Source: an uncultured Dorea sp. (GTDB lineage: Bacteria > Bacillota > Clostridia > Lachnospirales > Lachnospiraceae). From it: a stretch of DNA of 64,000 bases. The stretch lies in the NCBI GenBank assembly GCA_900543415.1, contig UQRE01000009.1, positions 1 through 64,000 on the forward strand. Direction: 5' to 3'. Shown here piece after piece: positions 24,055 to 32,539 of the stretch (its first letter is position 1; every line of letters starts with the position of its first letter). Below the pieces are notes generated by a model. It made no database searches. It was not told where the DNA came from and saw nothing but the letters and a program-made list of their open reading frames with translations. Both the position numbers and the translations under genes were made by a program.

Positions 24055-25536
24055 TTATAATATTTTTTCTACTGTCTCTTTCATATGATCCGCATCACAC
24101 TCCATACGGTGAAGTACTTTTGCATCTAAAATATCTTTCACGGCTTGTGGCATCGCCACACCGGAAACTTCCTGTAACCTTTCGAGAAGGCTTAACTCAT
24201 CATATGATTCCCACTTTTTGTCAATGGATGTCATAACGTTTTTTACAAACTTATACGGGCTTGCCGTAGAAGCAATGAGACATTTTTTCCCGTTGTCCTG
24301 CTCTTTCTTCCACATCTTGCATACATAGGATGCAACTGCTGTATGCGTATCCAACACATAGCCTGTATCCTCATATACATTTTTTATCTCCTGGGAAGTC
24401 TGCATCTCATCCGCATATCCACCTGCAAAATCTGCAAGCTTTACCTTCATCTCATCAGTGATCTCATACCGTCCATCAGTTTTCAGAGCTTCCATCAACT
24501 TCCGTGTACACTCAGAATCTTCACCGGTGATCAAATAGATCAGTCGTTCCAGATTGCTTGAAATCAAAATATCCATAGAAGGTGAGGTTGTCAACACAAA
24601 TGCACGATTCTTATCATATACACCTGTCTTGAAGAAATCAAAGAGCACTCTGTTCTCGTTCGAAGCACAGATTAGCTTAGCGATAGGTACTCCCATCTGT
24701 TTTGCGTAATACGCTGCCAGAATATTTCCAAAATTACCTGTAGGTACAGTAACATTGATCTCTTCTCCATCTTCAATCTCACCATATACCAACAGCTTCG
24801 CATAAGCATAAACATAATAAACCACTTGAGGTACAAGGCGTCCGATATTGATTGAATTTGCAGAGGACAACTGAAATCCTTTTTCATTTAACACTTCCGC
24901 AAATGCCTCATCCTCGAATAATGCTTTTACACCGCTTTGCGCATCATCAAAATTACCATGGAGGGCAGCCACATCTACATTACTTCCCTTCTGCGTGATC
25001 ATCTGAAGCTTCTGCACTTCGCTGACTCCGTCTTTCGGATAAAATACAATAATTCTCGTCCCTTCCACATCTGCAAAACCTGCCATTGCAGCCTTACCTG
25101 TATCTCCCGATGTGGCAGTCAGGATCACGATTTCATTTTCCACGTGATGTTTCTTCGCAGATGTTGTTAAAAGATGAGGCAAAATGGATAGCGCCATATC
25201 TTTAAATGCGATCGTTGCTCCATGGAACAATTCCAGATAATATGCGTCTCCCGCTTTCACAATAGGCGCGATCTCCTCGGTATCAAACTTACTGTCATAT
25301 GCTTTCCTGATACAATCTTTTAATTCTTCTTCCGAAAAATCCGTCAAGAACTGTTTCATAACTGTATAAGCGGTTTCCTGATATGTCATCTTACTCAACG
25401 CTTCCATTGACACGTCAAGCTTTGGTATTTGTTCCGGTACAAACAAACCTCCGTCCGGTGCAAGACCGGTCAGGATCGCCTCCGATGCAGTCACACGCAA
25501 ATCAGAATTTCTTGTACTTTTGTAATGTAGATTCAT
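24055..25536 (-). CDS. thrC: Threonine synthase
   Basis: 493 residues. A PLP enzyme converting O-phosphohomoserine to threonine. This is the longer fungal/E. coli-like form, shown by the N-terminal YKSTRNSDLRVTASEAILTGLAPDGGLFVPE segment. The PLP-lysine motif is in GATIAFKDMALS (about residue 106), the phosphate-binding TATSGDTGKAAMAG loop follows, and PTGNFGNILAAYYAK is conserved. It is the last gene of a run that begins with leuC and leuD and includes the NhaC gene, 21 bases upstream. Confidence 0.96.
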   Translation of the reverse strand: MNLHYKSTRNSDLRVTASEAILTGLAPDGGLFVPEQIPKLDVSMEALSKMTYQETAYTVMKQFLTDFSEEELKDCIRKAYDSKFDTEEIAPIVKAGDAYYLELFHGATIAFKDMALSILPHLLTTSAKKHHVENEIVILTATSGDTGKAAMAGFADVEGTRIIVFYPKDGVSEVQKLQMITQKGSNVDVAALHGNFDDAQSGVKALFEDEAFAEVLNEKGFQLSSANSINIGRLVPQVVYYVYAYAKLLVYGEIEDGEEINVTVPTGNFGNILAAYYAKQMGVPIAKLICASNENRVLFDFFKTGVYDKNRAFVLTTSPSMDILISSNLERLIYLITGEDSECTRKLMEALKTDGRYEITDEMKVKLADFAGGYADEMQTSQEIKNVYEDTGYVLDTHTAVASYVCKMWKKEQDNGKKCLIASTASPYKFVKNVMTSIDKKWESYDELSLLERLQEVSGVAMPQAVKDILDAKVLHRMECDADHMKETVEKIL

Positions 25537-25557
25537 GTTTTTCTCACCCTTCTATAA

Positions 25558-26835
25558 TTAATTTGCTTTTCTGAACAGGATGAACAGCACTGCACTTACT
25601 GCCATCAAAATCGGATAAAACAGATATGGCATAATTGCAAATGGAGTCAGTCCCGTCAGACTTGCCGCTGATAAAAGCTGTGCTCCGTAAGGAATCATTC
25701 CCTGTCCTACCGACGTAAAAATATCAAGCAGGGAAGCAGATCTTCTTGAAGAAATGTCAAATTCTTCACTGATTTCCTTAGCGATCGGTCCTGCCATAAC
25801 AATTGCCACCGTATTATTCGCTGTACACATATCCACAAGCAGAGACAAACCGGCAATTCCAATCTCTCCGCCTTTTTGTCCTTTGATGCTCTTCTTGATC
25901 AAGTTCAGAATAAATTGAATACCCCCAAACTCTTTAACCAATGACACAATACATGCCACTACAATCGAGATGACTGTAATATCATACATTCCTGTCACAC
26001 CTTCACCTACAGCGGCAAACATATCACCTACTGCAAGACTTCCGGTTGCCACTCCGACAATCAGTGAAATCACTGTTCCGCTGATCAGCACCAGAAATAC
26101 ATTAATACCAATCAATGCTCCTACCAATACCAATACATAAGGAACTACGCGCCAGATATTGTAAGTCAGTTCTTCGGCTAATTTAAAATTACCGTTCCTC
26201 GTAATAAAGAAAAATAACACGATTGTAACAATTGCCGCCGGAAGTACAATAAAAAAGTTCTCCCTGAATTTATCTTTCATCTCACATCCCTGTGTTTTTA
26301 CCGCTGCAATCGTAGTATCTGAGATCATAGACAGATTATCACCAAACATCGCACCGCACACAACGGCACCGATACAAACCGCTAATGAAAATCCCGTCTT
26401 TTCACTGATTCCTACTGCAATCGGAGCAAGCGCTGCAATCGTCCCCATAGATGTTCCCATAGATACAGAAATAAAACAGCCGATGATAAACAGACCCACG
26501 ACAGCTACCTTAGCCGGAAGAATCGATAAGCCCAAATTAACGGTACTCTCCACACCGCCCGCTGCTGTAACTGCTCCTGAAAATGCTCCTGCGCACAGGA
26601 AGATCAAGCTCATAGTAATGATATTTTCATTTCCAACTCCTTTAGAAATAATAGAAATCTTCTCATCAAAGCTCAATCCTCTGTTCTGGCAGAATGCCAC
26701 AAACAAAGCGATCAGAAATGCCACAATCGCCGGCATTGCATAGAAATCTCCTGTTATCACTCCTGACCCTAAAAAGATCACCAAAAACACACCGATTGGC
26801 AGCAAGGCTGCCGCGTTACTCTTCTCGTTTCCCAT
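25558..26835 (-). CDS. nhaC: NhaC-family Na+/H+ antiporter
   Basis: 425 residues with about 11-12 membrane helices. Family features include the GGVESTVNLGLS region, FISVSMGTSMGTIAALAPIAVGI and GAMFGDNLSMISDTTIAAVKTQGCEM (about 150-180). NhaC proteins exchange Na+ for protons; some relatives instead exchange organic acids or amino acids. Its position between leuD (35 bases) and thrC (21 bases) in a biosynthetic gene run is unusual and could mean a role linked to amino-acid metabolism rather than pH control. Confidence 0.88.
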   Translation of the reverse strand: MGNEKSNAAALLPIGVFLVIFLGSGVITGDFYAMPAIVAFLIALFVAFCQNRGLSFDEKISIISKGVGNENIITMSLIFLCAGAFSGAVTAAGGVESTVNLGLSILPAKVAVVGLFIIGCFISVSMGTSMGTIAALAPIAVGISEKTGFSLAVCIGAVVCGAMFGDNLSMISDTTIAAVKTQGCEMKDKFRENFFIVLPAAIVTIVLFFFITRNGNFKLAEELTYNIWRVVPYVLVLVGALIGINVFLVLISGTVISLIVGVATGSLAVGDMFAAVGEGVTGMYDITVISIVVACIVSLVKEFGGIQFILNLIKKSIKGQKGGEIGIAGLSLLVDMCTANNTVAIVMAGPIAKEISEEFDISSRRSASLLDIFTSVGQGMIPYGAQLLSAASLTGLTPFAIMPYLFYPILMAVSAVLFILFRKAN

Positions 26836-26870
26836 CCCAATATCCTCTCTTACCTTTTACTTGTTACTTA

Positions 26871-27365
26871 TTATTGATTCTTTTTTCCATTTGTATAGTT
26901 TACCAGACCGCCTGCCTGAATCAACTTCTGCATAAACTCAGGAAATGCCTGTCCCTGAAACTCTGTCCCCTTTGTCCGGTTATAAATCTTTCCACTATCG
27001 AAATCGACTTCTACTTCATCTCCTGCCTCAATGCCTTTTGCCGCTTCCGGGCATTCAATGATCGGAAGCCCGATATTGATCGCATTGCGGTAGAAGATTC
27101 TTGCAAAAGTCTCTGCGATCACGCAGCTAATCCCTGCAGTCTTAAGACACAGCGGTGCATGTTCTCTGGAAGAACCACATCCAAAGTTCTTATTCGCAAC
27201 GATCAGATCTCCCGGTTTTACCTTTTCTGCAAATTCAGGATCAATGTCTACCATTGCATGACTGGCAAGCTCTTTCGCATCAAAAGAATTCAAATATCTT
27301 GCCGGAATAATCACATCAGTATCTACGTTATCACCATATTTAAATACATGTCCTAAAGCTCTCAT
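26871..27365 (-). CDS. leuD: 3-isopropylmalate dehydratase small subunit
   Basis: 164 residues, the compact form typical of archaea and Clostridia. With LeuC it isomerises 2-isopropylmalate to 3-isopropylmalate in leucine synthesis. The swivel-domain motifs DTDVIIPARYLN and GCGSSREHAPLCLKTAGI are intact. The start overlaps the final base of the leuC stop codon, which indicates coupled translation. A homoaconitase-type or 2,3-dimethylmalate dehydratase small subunit is a possible alternative because these families are close. Confidence 0.92.
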   Translation of the reverse strand: MRALGHVFKYGDNVDTDVIIPARYLNSFDAKELASHAMVDIDPEFAEKVKPGDLIVANKNFGCGSSREHAPLCLKTAGISCVIAETFARIFYRNAINIGLPIIECPEAAKGIEAGDEVEVDFDSGKIYNRTKGTEFQGQAFPEFMQKLIQAGGLVNYTNGKKNQ

Positions 27366-28639
27366 TATCTGTCACCTACTTTCTCAGGATTTGCAATATA
27401 TCCTGCAATCGCACTTGCAGCTGCCACTTCCGGAGACGCAAGATAAATCAGCGAATCCACATGTCCCATTCTTCCGACAAAGTTGCGGTTGGTCGTTGAT
27501 ACACATTTCTCTCCTGCCGCCATGACACCCATATGTCCGCCCATGCAAGGACCGCAGCTTGGGGTGTTGACCGCGCATCCGGCATCAACAAAGATATCCA
27601 TCAGCCCTTCCTGAATACACTGCTTATAGATTTTCTGAGTAGCCGGAACAACCATAACCCGCACATCTTCATGGACCGTATGTCCTTTTAAGATTGCCGC
27701 TGCCTTTCTCATATCTGAAATTCTTCCATTTGTACAAGAGCCTATCACCACCTGATCGATCTTGATCGGCTCCATGGCTTCAATCTCATCAATTGTCTTC
27801 GCATTTCCCGGAAGGTGCGGGAATGCAACTGTCGGACGAACTTCAGACAGATCGATCTCCACAACCTCGTCATAGAGCGCATCTTCATCCGCTTCGTACA
27901 CTTTGTAAGACTTCTTCGTATGCTCTTTCAAATATGCCTCGGTCAATTCGTCTACCGGGAAGATACCATTCTTCGCTCCTGCCTCGATAGCCATATTTGC
28001 CATCGTAAAGCGGTCATCCATCGTAAGATTTGCAATTCCCTCTCCGGTAAATTCCATAGATTTATAAAGAGCTCCGTCTACACCGATCTTGCCGATAATA
28101 TGTATGATCACGTCTTTGCCGCTGACATATGGAGACAGTGCTCCCTTCAACACAAATTTAATCGCACTTGGAACCTTGAACCATAATTCTCCTGTCGCCA
28201 TTCCTGTAGCAATGTCTGTTGTGCCGACACCTGTGGAAAATGCGCCCAGTGCGCCATACGTACATGTATGCGAATCCGCTCCGATAATACACTCTCCGGC
28301 AGCAACCACGCCTGCTTCCGGCAGGATTGCATGCTCTACACCGGATTTTCCCTGTTCAAAATACCATGATAACCCTTGTTCTTTCGCAAATTCACGAATT
28401 GCCTTCGAATTCTCAGCCGATTTAATATCCTTGTTGGGTGTGAAATGATCCGGCACAAACACCACTTTATCTTTATCAAATACCGTATCTGACATCTGCT
28501 TTAAAATCGGCAGCGCCATCGGTCCGGTAATATCATTTGCCATAACCACATCCAGCTTCGCTTCAATCAATTGTCCTGCTTCTACCTGATCAAGCCCTGC
28601 ATGAGCAGCCAATATTTTCTGCGTCATTGTCATTCCCAT
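27365..28639 (-). CDS. leuC: 3-isopropylmalate dehydratase large subunit
   Basis: About 424 residues, the shorter HACN/leuC2 type. It carries the [4Fe-4S] cluster; the cysteine motifs VIGSCTNG and TPSCGPCMGGHMG are present, with GADSHTCTYGALGAFSTGVGTTDIA and GRMGH nearby. The start at ATG 28639 is 8 bases from AGGAGG; a GTG one codon earlier is possible. It lies only 20 bases after the stop of a surface-protein gene on the same strand, with no terminator between, so it is either co-transcribed with that gene or driven from inside it. Confidence 0.93.
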   Translation of the reverse strand: MGMTMTQKILAAHAGLDQVEAGQLIEAKLDVVMANDITGPMALPILKQMSDTVFDKDKVVFVPDHFTPNKDIKSAENSKAIREFAKEQGLSWYFEQGKSGVEHAILPEAGVVAAGECIIGADSHTCTYGALGAFSTGVGTTDIATGMATGELWFKVPSAIKFVLKGALSPYVSGKDVIIHIIGKIGVDGALYKSMEFTGEGIANLTMDDRFTMANMAIEAGAKNGIFPVDELTEAYLKEHTKKSYKVYEADEDALYDEVVEIDLSEVRPTVAFPHLPGNAKTIDEIEAMEPIKIDQVVIGSCTNGRISDMRKAAAILKGHTVHEDVRVMVVPATQKIYKQCIQEGLMDIFVDAGCAVNTPSCGPCMGGHMGVMAAGEKCVSTTNRNFVGRMGHVDSLIYLASPEVAAASAIAGYIANPEKVGDR

Positions 28640-28659
28640 CACGACAACCTCCTGTTCTC

Positions 28660-30186
28660 TTACTTAGTCTTACGTGATATTCTACCACAGATAAATAATA
28701 CAGTGCAAGAAAGAATAGAAATTACAATAAGAACCATCAAGTTCCCTTCATCTCCGGTCTTTACCGGAGCGGTTTTTTCCACTTTTCGTGTAATTTCTTC
28801 CGGTTCCTCCGGCACAGGCAGTTCCGGCTCTTTCGGCTCTTCCGGTTCCTCTGGTTCTTTTGGCGGTTCTTCCTTCGGCTTTTCCGGCTCTTCCACTTCA
28901 ACCTTTTCCTCATCTTCTTTTTCTTCACAATTGTCACTTCGGACGATGACATGATTATGAATTTCTTTTTCGCTCACAGATTCATCCGTGATCACAACTT
29001 GATACTCTACCGTATATTTTTCTCCTGTATGGATGCTCTGCAAAAACTCTCCCGCATGAATCGTATAAGAATTTCCTTGAACTGAAATAACTGCATCTGA
29101 CACAATGCTTTGATCTTCATCTAATAGAACAATAGAATTTTTCTGAAGTTTGACCCCTTCGGTCAGAATTGTATCTGTGATCACTACATTTTTGGCAACC
29201 GCATGCTCAATCTGCTGTGTCACATCAATCGTATAAGTAATTATATCTCCCACTTGAAATTTTTTATCCGATTTATCCGCCTGCTTATCAATCTCCAATT
29301 CTCCTTCTGGTATCCATGTGATCGACAGAGCAGTCGGCGGTTCTTTGGCTTCGATAAGCTCGCCCGTTCCAAGATGTTGTCCGTCGCCTCCGGTACTTAC
29401 AACCAGACTCCTCCATTTTTGCCTATTCTTTCCGTACAGATTTCCCGTTGCCCAGCTTTTTCCATTATAATCCGCTGCATCTGCTGTAAAATATATGACA
29501 TCCTCTCCAGAAACACTTACCTTCCCCGTCTTCGTTGTTCCCTTAGTCTTATTAACAAGTGATACTCCGGACGGAAGTGTAAGCTCCAGAGAGTTACTTT
29601 TATCTCCTTGACAGATCAGCTCGCCCGTTCTCTGCACACGCTCCTCCGGTGCAAAATAGGCATTCAATTCCGTTTTAGAAAACTGCATTCCCGGGCTTGG
29701 AACATCCGGCAGACTTCGTATCTTCTCTGTACATGCAATGACAAGTTCCTGCATAGGTTTGCTTAACCCTAAAAAAGCATCACTTTTCCGGTCACATCCA
29801 TCATAAATATAAGACAAAATGCAATGCGACAGACAATATGCCTGATCCGCTTTCTTCCAAGCTTCCGGAAAAGCCGGTTTTATATATGTTTCATAACCCG
29901 GTCCATTATATAAGTAATAAAGGGCTTTACTGATCAGACTTCCGTCATCCAGAAGCTCTGCCTGAAATGTTCCGTCATGAGGAGAAGATTTCTTCGGTTC
30001 CAGACAGTAGCCAAGCTTACCATTTATGTAATAATAAAATGTAGAATACCCTTCATAAAACACTTCTTCTCCCCTCTTCAAAGACACCTCTTCTGCATGT
30101 GCCTCCTCACCGTATATACCCGCACACAAAATCATGCAGGCGATCGCTAAAATACACTTTCCCCATAAGGAATTGCTTTTGTTCAT
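28660..30186 (-). CDS. Thioester-domain surface protein with sortase-type anchor
   Basis: 508 residues. Signal peptide (1 to about 31); a thioester-like domain (about 40-230) beginning with LGYCLEPKKSSP (Cys61) and ALYYLYNGPG; a beta-sandwich domain of the DUF11/isopeptide type (about 300-425, FQVGDIITYTIDVTQQIEHAVAKNVVITD); a Pro/Glu-rich wall-spanning stretch (about 430-475); the sorting signal APVKTGD; a membrane helix and a basic tail. Thioester adhesins bind host surfaces covalently through Cys-Gln. At the usual Gln position this protein reads LSHCILSYIYDG, with His121, so the bond may not form or this may be a variant clade. The leader is long and structured. Confidence 0.78.
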   Translation of the reverse strand: MNKSNSLWGKCILAIACMILCAGIYGEEAHAEEVSLKRGEEVFYEGYSTFYYYINGKLGYCLEPKKSSPHDGTFQAELLDDGSLISKALYYLYNGPGYETYIKPAFPEAWKKADQAYCLSHCILSYIYDGCDRKSDAFLGLSKPMQELVIACTEKIRSLPDVPSPGMQFSKTELNAYFAPEERVQRTGELICQGDKSNSLELTLPSGVSLVNKTKGTTKTGKVSVSGEDVIYFTADAADYNGKSWATGNLYGKNRQKWRSLVVSTGGDGQHLGTGELIEAKEPPTALSITWIPEGELEIDKQADKSDKKFQVGDIITYTIDVTQQIEHAVAKNVVITDTILTEGVKLQKNSIVLLDEDQSIVSDAVISVQGNSYTIHAGEFLQSIHTGEKYTVEYQVVITDESVSEKEIHNHVIVRSDNCEEKEDEEKVEVEEPEKPKEEPPKEPEEPEEPKEPELPVPEEPEEITRKVEKTAPVKTGDEGNLMVLIVISILSCTVLFICGRISRKTK

Positions 30187-30354
30187 ATGGTTCCTCCTTA
30201 TTTTCTCTAAAATAATCCGTATCTAAAAAGTTACAAAAACACTATCCTCCTTCCCTATAAACTATTATCTCGTGTTTGGAAATTTGGGATGACATTTCCC
30301 AGTGGGGATTCCCCCTTGAATCGTTTGATAAAAATAGAATTTCTTTCGACGAGT
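30187..30354 (-). other. Long structured 5' leader of the surface-protein gene
   Basis: About 165 untranslated bases lie between the promoter and the start codon. They contain small inverted repeats (GGAAAT with ATTTCC; GGGGGAA with TTCCCCC sequences around 30300-30330) and a CTCGT/ACGAG pair that could close a larger fold. No known riboswitch class was recognised; the c-di-GMP consensus was looked for and not found. Confidence 0.35.
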
Positions 30355-30360
30355 GTCCTT

Positions 30361-30389
30361 ATCATATAGATTTTTCTCACTAATGTCAA
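30361..30389 (-). promoter_or_regulatory. Promoter of the thioester surface protein gene
   Basis: Minus-strand consensus TTGACA (30384-30389) and TATGAT (30361-30366) with a 17-base spacer. Confidence 0.75.
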
Positions 30390-30456
30390 TACAGATTTCA
30401 AGAGTCGTAAAGATTCGGCACATATAACAAAAATCCATTCATTTTTTCGTCAAAAA

Positions 30457-30494
30457 AACAGTTCCGATAAGAACACTTTCTTACCGGAACTGTT
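30457..30494 (-). terminator. Terminator after the PHP-domain gene
   Basis: AACAGTTCCGATAAGA (30457-30472) pairs with 30478-30494 with one bulge; a run of T follows on the minus strand. It begins 5 bases past the PHP gene stop. Confidence 0.85.
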
Positions 30495-30498
30495 GAAA

Positions 30499-31338
30499 TC
30501 AGATCGTTCGTTTCTTTTTCATTTCCTGAAGATACGGAATCTCGATTGGATCAATCGGATCCATTGGATTCTCCACATCTCCTTTCTTTCTTCTCTTATA
30601 TCTTTTTGCCAGTTCTCCGCCTTTATTATAAAACCAGAAAGAATATGCCAGAATCTTGCTGGCTTTTCCTATTCTATCTTTCGTCGTCTTATCATAGAGC
30701 GTTCCGCCAACCTCAATCGGGACTTTTCTTCGAATCAGAGAAATCAATTCTGTCTCACAGGTAACCCTCTCCGGAAGAATCGTATAGCCCTTCGATACAC
30801 AATCAATTTTATGAGCATCACTTCCGCCAATCCCCGGCTTTTTGTACTTCTTAGCCAGCTTCATGGCACCTTCGTTAGAAGCTTCCGGCTCACATGCATT
30901 AAAAGCTTCAATAAAATCAAAGCGTTTAATAAGCTCCGGTGATTTGAAAAACCGCTTTGTGTTCGTAAAACTCATGTACTTCTCTCCACAAGGATGTGCC
31001 GGTCCTAGAATTCCTCCATTCTTATGGACAAAATCAATCAACACCGATACCGGAAGACCGCGGATCTCAAGAAGCCGCATCTTCACTCCCTCCGGCATAA
31101 TGCAGATAATATGTCCCGCATCACAGGTGTCATATTCAATTCCTTTTAAAACGACAAAATCCTCATGAACTTGTCCCTTCATTTGATACTTCCAATGTCG
31201 GTATCCCTTGTAGGTATCGTGATCTGTAATCAGCATTCCGTCAAAACCATTTGCTTTCAGCTTAGTGATATATTCATCCAAGCTTACCTTACTATCCACC
31301 GAACCTTCTTTTACATGGCAATGCATATCCAGCTTCAT
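30499..31338 (-). CDS. PHP-domain metal-dependent phosphoesterase
   Basis: 279 residues. The PHP superfamily signatures are visible: MKLDMHCHVKEGSVD at the N-terminus (first His pair), GMLITDHDTYKGY (about residue 34), GPAHPCG (about 114) and GIGGSDAHKID (about 172). These residues bind two or three metals and hydrolyse phosphoesters, as in histidinol phosphatase or TrpH/YciV-type enzymes. The C-terminal 60 residues end in a Lys/Arg-rich and Pro-rich tail not typical of the family. The substrate is not evident from sequence or neighbours. The gene appears monocistronic. Confidence 0.85.
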   Translation of the reverse strand: MKLDMHCHVKEGSVDSKVSLDEYITKLKANGFDGMLITDHDTYKGYRHWKYQMKGQVHEDFVVLKGIEYDTCDAGHIICIMPEGVKMRLLEIRGLPVSVLIDFVHKNGGILGPAHPCGEKYMSFTNTKRFFKSPELIKRFDFIEAFNACEPEASNEGAMKLAKKYKKPGIGGSDAHKIDCVSKGYTILPERVTCETELISLIRRKVPIEVGGTLYDKTTKDRIGKASKILAYSFWFYNKGGELAKRYKRRKKGDVENPMDPIDPIEIPYLQEMKKKRTI

Positions 31339-31417
31339 AAGTAAGCCTCCTTCACTGTCTTCTTAACTATTATTATATCACATCTGCTCTAAAATACAAC
31401 CAATGTCAGTCATCCGT

Positions 31418-31588
31418 TCAAATTGCTCTTTTACTGTCTGACGACAAGTAAATAATCCCTCCAAGGACACACCAGCATACCAAACAAACCATATTTGGAA
31501 GCTCTGTCTGCGAAAAGCCAAATACAAACATTATCATTACCTGCAACATAAGACAACCAATCACAACGATATTCCGAATCTTTTTCAT
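31418..31588 (-). CDS. Small two-helix membrane protein (56 residues)
   Basis: ATG at 31588, stop at 31418; the protein begins MKKIRNIVVIGCLML and ends SSDSKRAI. It has two hydrophobic helices (about 6-24 and 32-49) and short charged ends, as in many small membrane proteins. No family is recognised. A GGAGAGG ribosome site lies 11 bases upstream but inside the arm of a long hairpin (31596-31637), so translation could be limited. It may be missed by gene callers with a length cutoff. Confidence 0.5.
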   Translation of the reverse strand: MKKIRNIVVIGCLMLQVMIMFVFGFSQTELPNMVCLVCWCVLGGIIYLSSDSKRAI

Positions 31589-31595
31589 AAAAAAT

Positions 31596-31637
31596 ACACC
31601 TCTCCTTCTATAGTTTCAACTATAGCAGAAGAGGTGT
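31596..31637 (-). terminator. Long hairpin that ends in T6 and covers a ribosome site
   Basis: Bases 31596-31613 pair with 31620-31637 (18 positions, two mismatches, 6-base loop). On the minus strand the stem is followed by ATTTTTT, giving an intrinsic terminator for the gene ending at 31653. The distal arm includes GGAGAGG, the only ribosome site of the 56-residue ORF. Confidence 0.75.
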
Positions 31638-31652
31638 GTCATAAACCGGACT

Positions 31653-32351
31653 CTACTTATCCGTTTCATCGTCTTCTTCAAAATCGTCTAATACAAGCCG
31701 CGCTTTTTCTACTTCTGACTCCACAGAATCCTGTTCTTTAATAATGGCTGCCTGTTTCTTTTCTCTTTTTCCGATCTTTCTGGAATGCATCATAAATTGA
31801 ATGATCATTCCCACAATAGAAATTGCCACTGCAATGCCAATCGTAATCAACAAATTACCTTCTAAACCTGTCGCTGCCACAATAGCTAGCGATGCATCTA
31901 CAGCTCCCCAAATAGCTGTCACTACAATAACAAGCGGCTCTACAAAAATTGCTGATAATATAGCAACTACCAATGCTACTGCCGCAAAAATGATCAACAT
32001 TATATTTGTTATATTATTCCCTGCAAATATAATTGTTGTAGTAAGTCCAAACACCGTCACAAGCACCATAAGGAACACACCCATCCGATATAAGAAAAAT
32101 GACAATGCCGCCAATACTACTGCACATCCCAATGTAACGATCGCCACTGTAATTCCGGACCATCCCAGTATATTTGAAATAATCAATCCGATACCGGCTC
32201 CTAAAACAAACCCCACAATCGTTGTAAGTACACGTACCAATTTCAGTCCGAAAAAACTTATTAAAAGTCCAATAATAATAGTAGCCACTAACACTTCCAT
32301 CGTCTGTCCGACATTTAACATTGTATTACCCATATCCATAACTTCATTCAT
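31653..32351 (-). CDS. TMEM198/DUF4203-like polytopic membrane protein
   Basis: 232 residues with about seven close-packed helices between residues 18 and 187, rich in Ile, Val, Ala and Gly, followed by a charged cytoplasmic tail (about 188-232; RKIGKREKKQ then Glu/Asp-rich). The repeated hydrophobic pattern fits the TM7SF3/TMEM198 (DUF4203) group, whose bacterial role is unknown. It stands alone between terminators. The start could be residue 1 or Met6 (MGNTMLN). Confidence 0.6.
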   Translation of the reverse strand: MNEVMDMGNTMLNVGQTMEVLVATIIIGLLISFFGLKLVRVLTTIVGFVLGAGIGLIISNILGWSGITVAIVTLGCAVVLAALSFFLYRMGVFLMVLVTVFGLTTTIIFAGNNITNIMLIIFAAVALVVAILSAIFVEPLVIVVTAIWGAVDASLAIVAATGLEGNLLITIGIAVAISIVGMIIQFMMHSRKIGKREKKQAAIIKEQDSVESEVEKARLVLDDFEEDDETDK

Positions 32352-32490
32352 ATACTATCTCTCCTTCTGTCCCTTAATTAATTATTATTGCTCTTTTGAA
32401 TATATGATTCCAAGAACTGAATCCCTGTAAATTCATTTTATACGATTTTTTCGCATATGTAAAGATGGGCATTCTATGATCCGATTTTCC

Positions 32491-32528
32491 AAAAAAAGAA
32501 CACCACCAATTTTCATCAGGGTGTTCTT
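32491..32528 (-). terminator. Terminator after the DUF6465 gene
   Basis: AAGAACACC (32496-32504) pairs with GGTGTTCTT (32520-32528); seven T follow on the minus strand. It starts 12 bases past the stop at 32540. Confidence 0.85.
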
Positions 32529-32539
32529 CTCGACATTCT

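Noticed and set aside
30290..30360. c-di-GMP riboswitch in the adhesin leader
   Set aside because: Neither the class I nor class II conserved core could be found; only simple inverted repeats are present.
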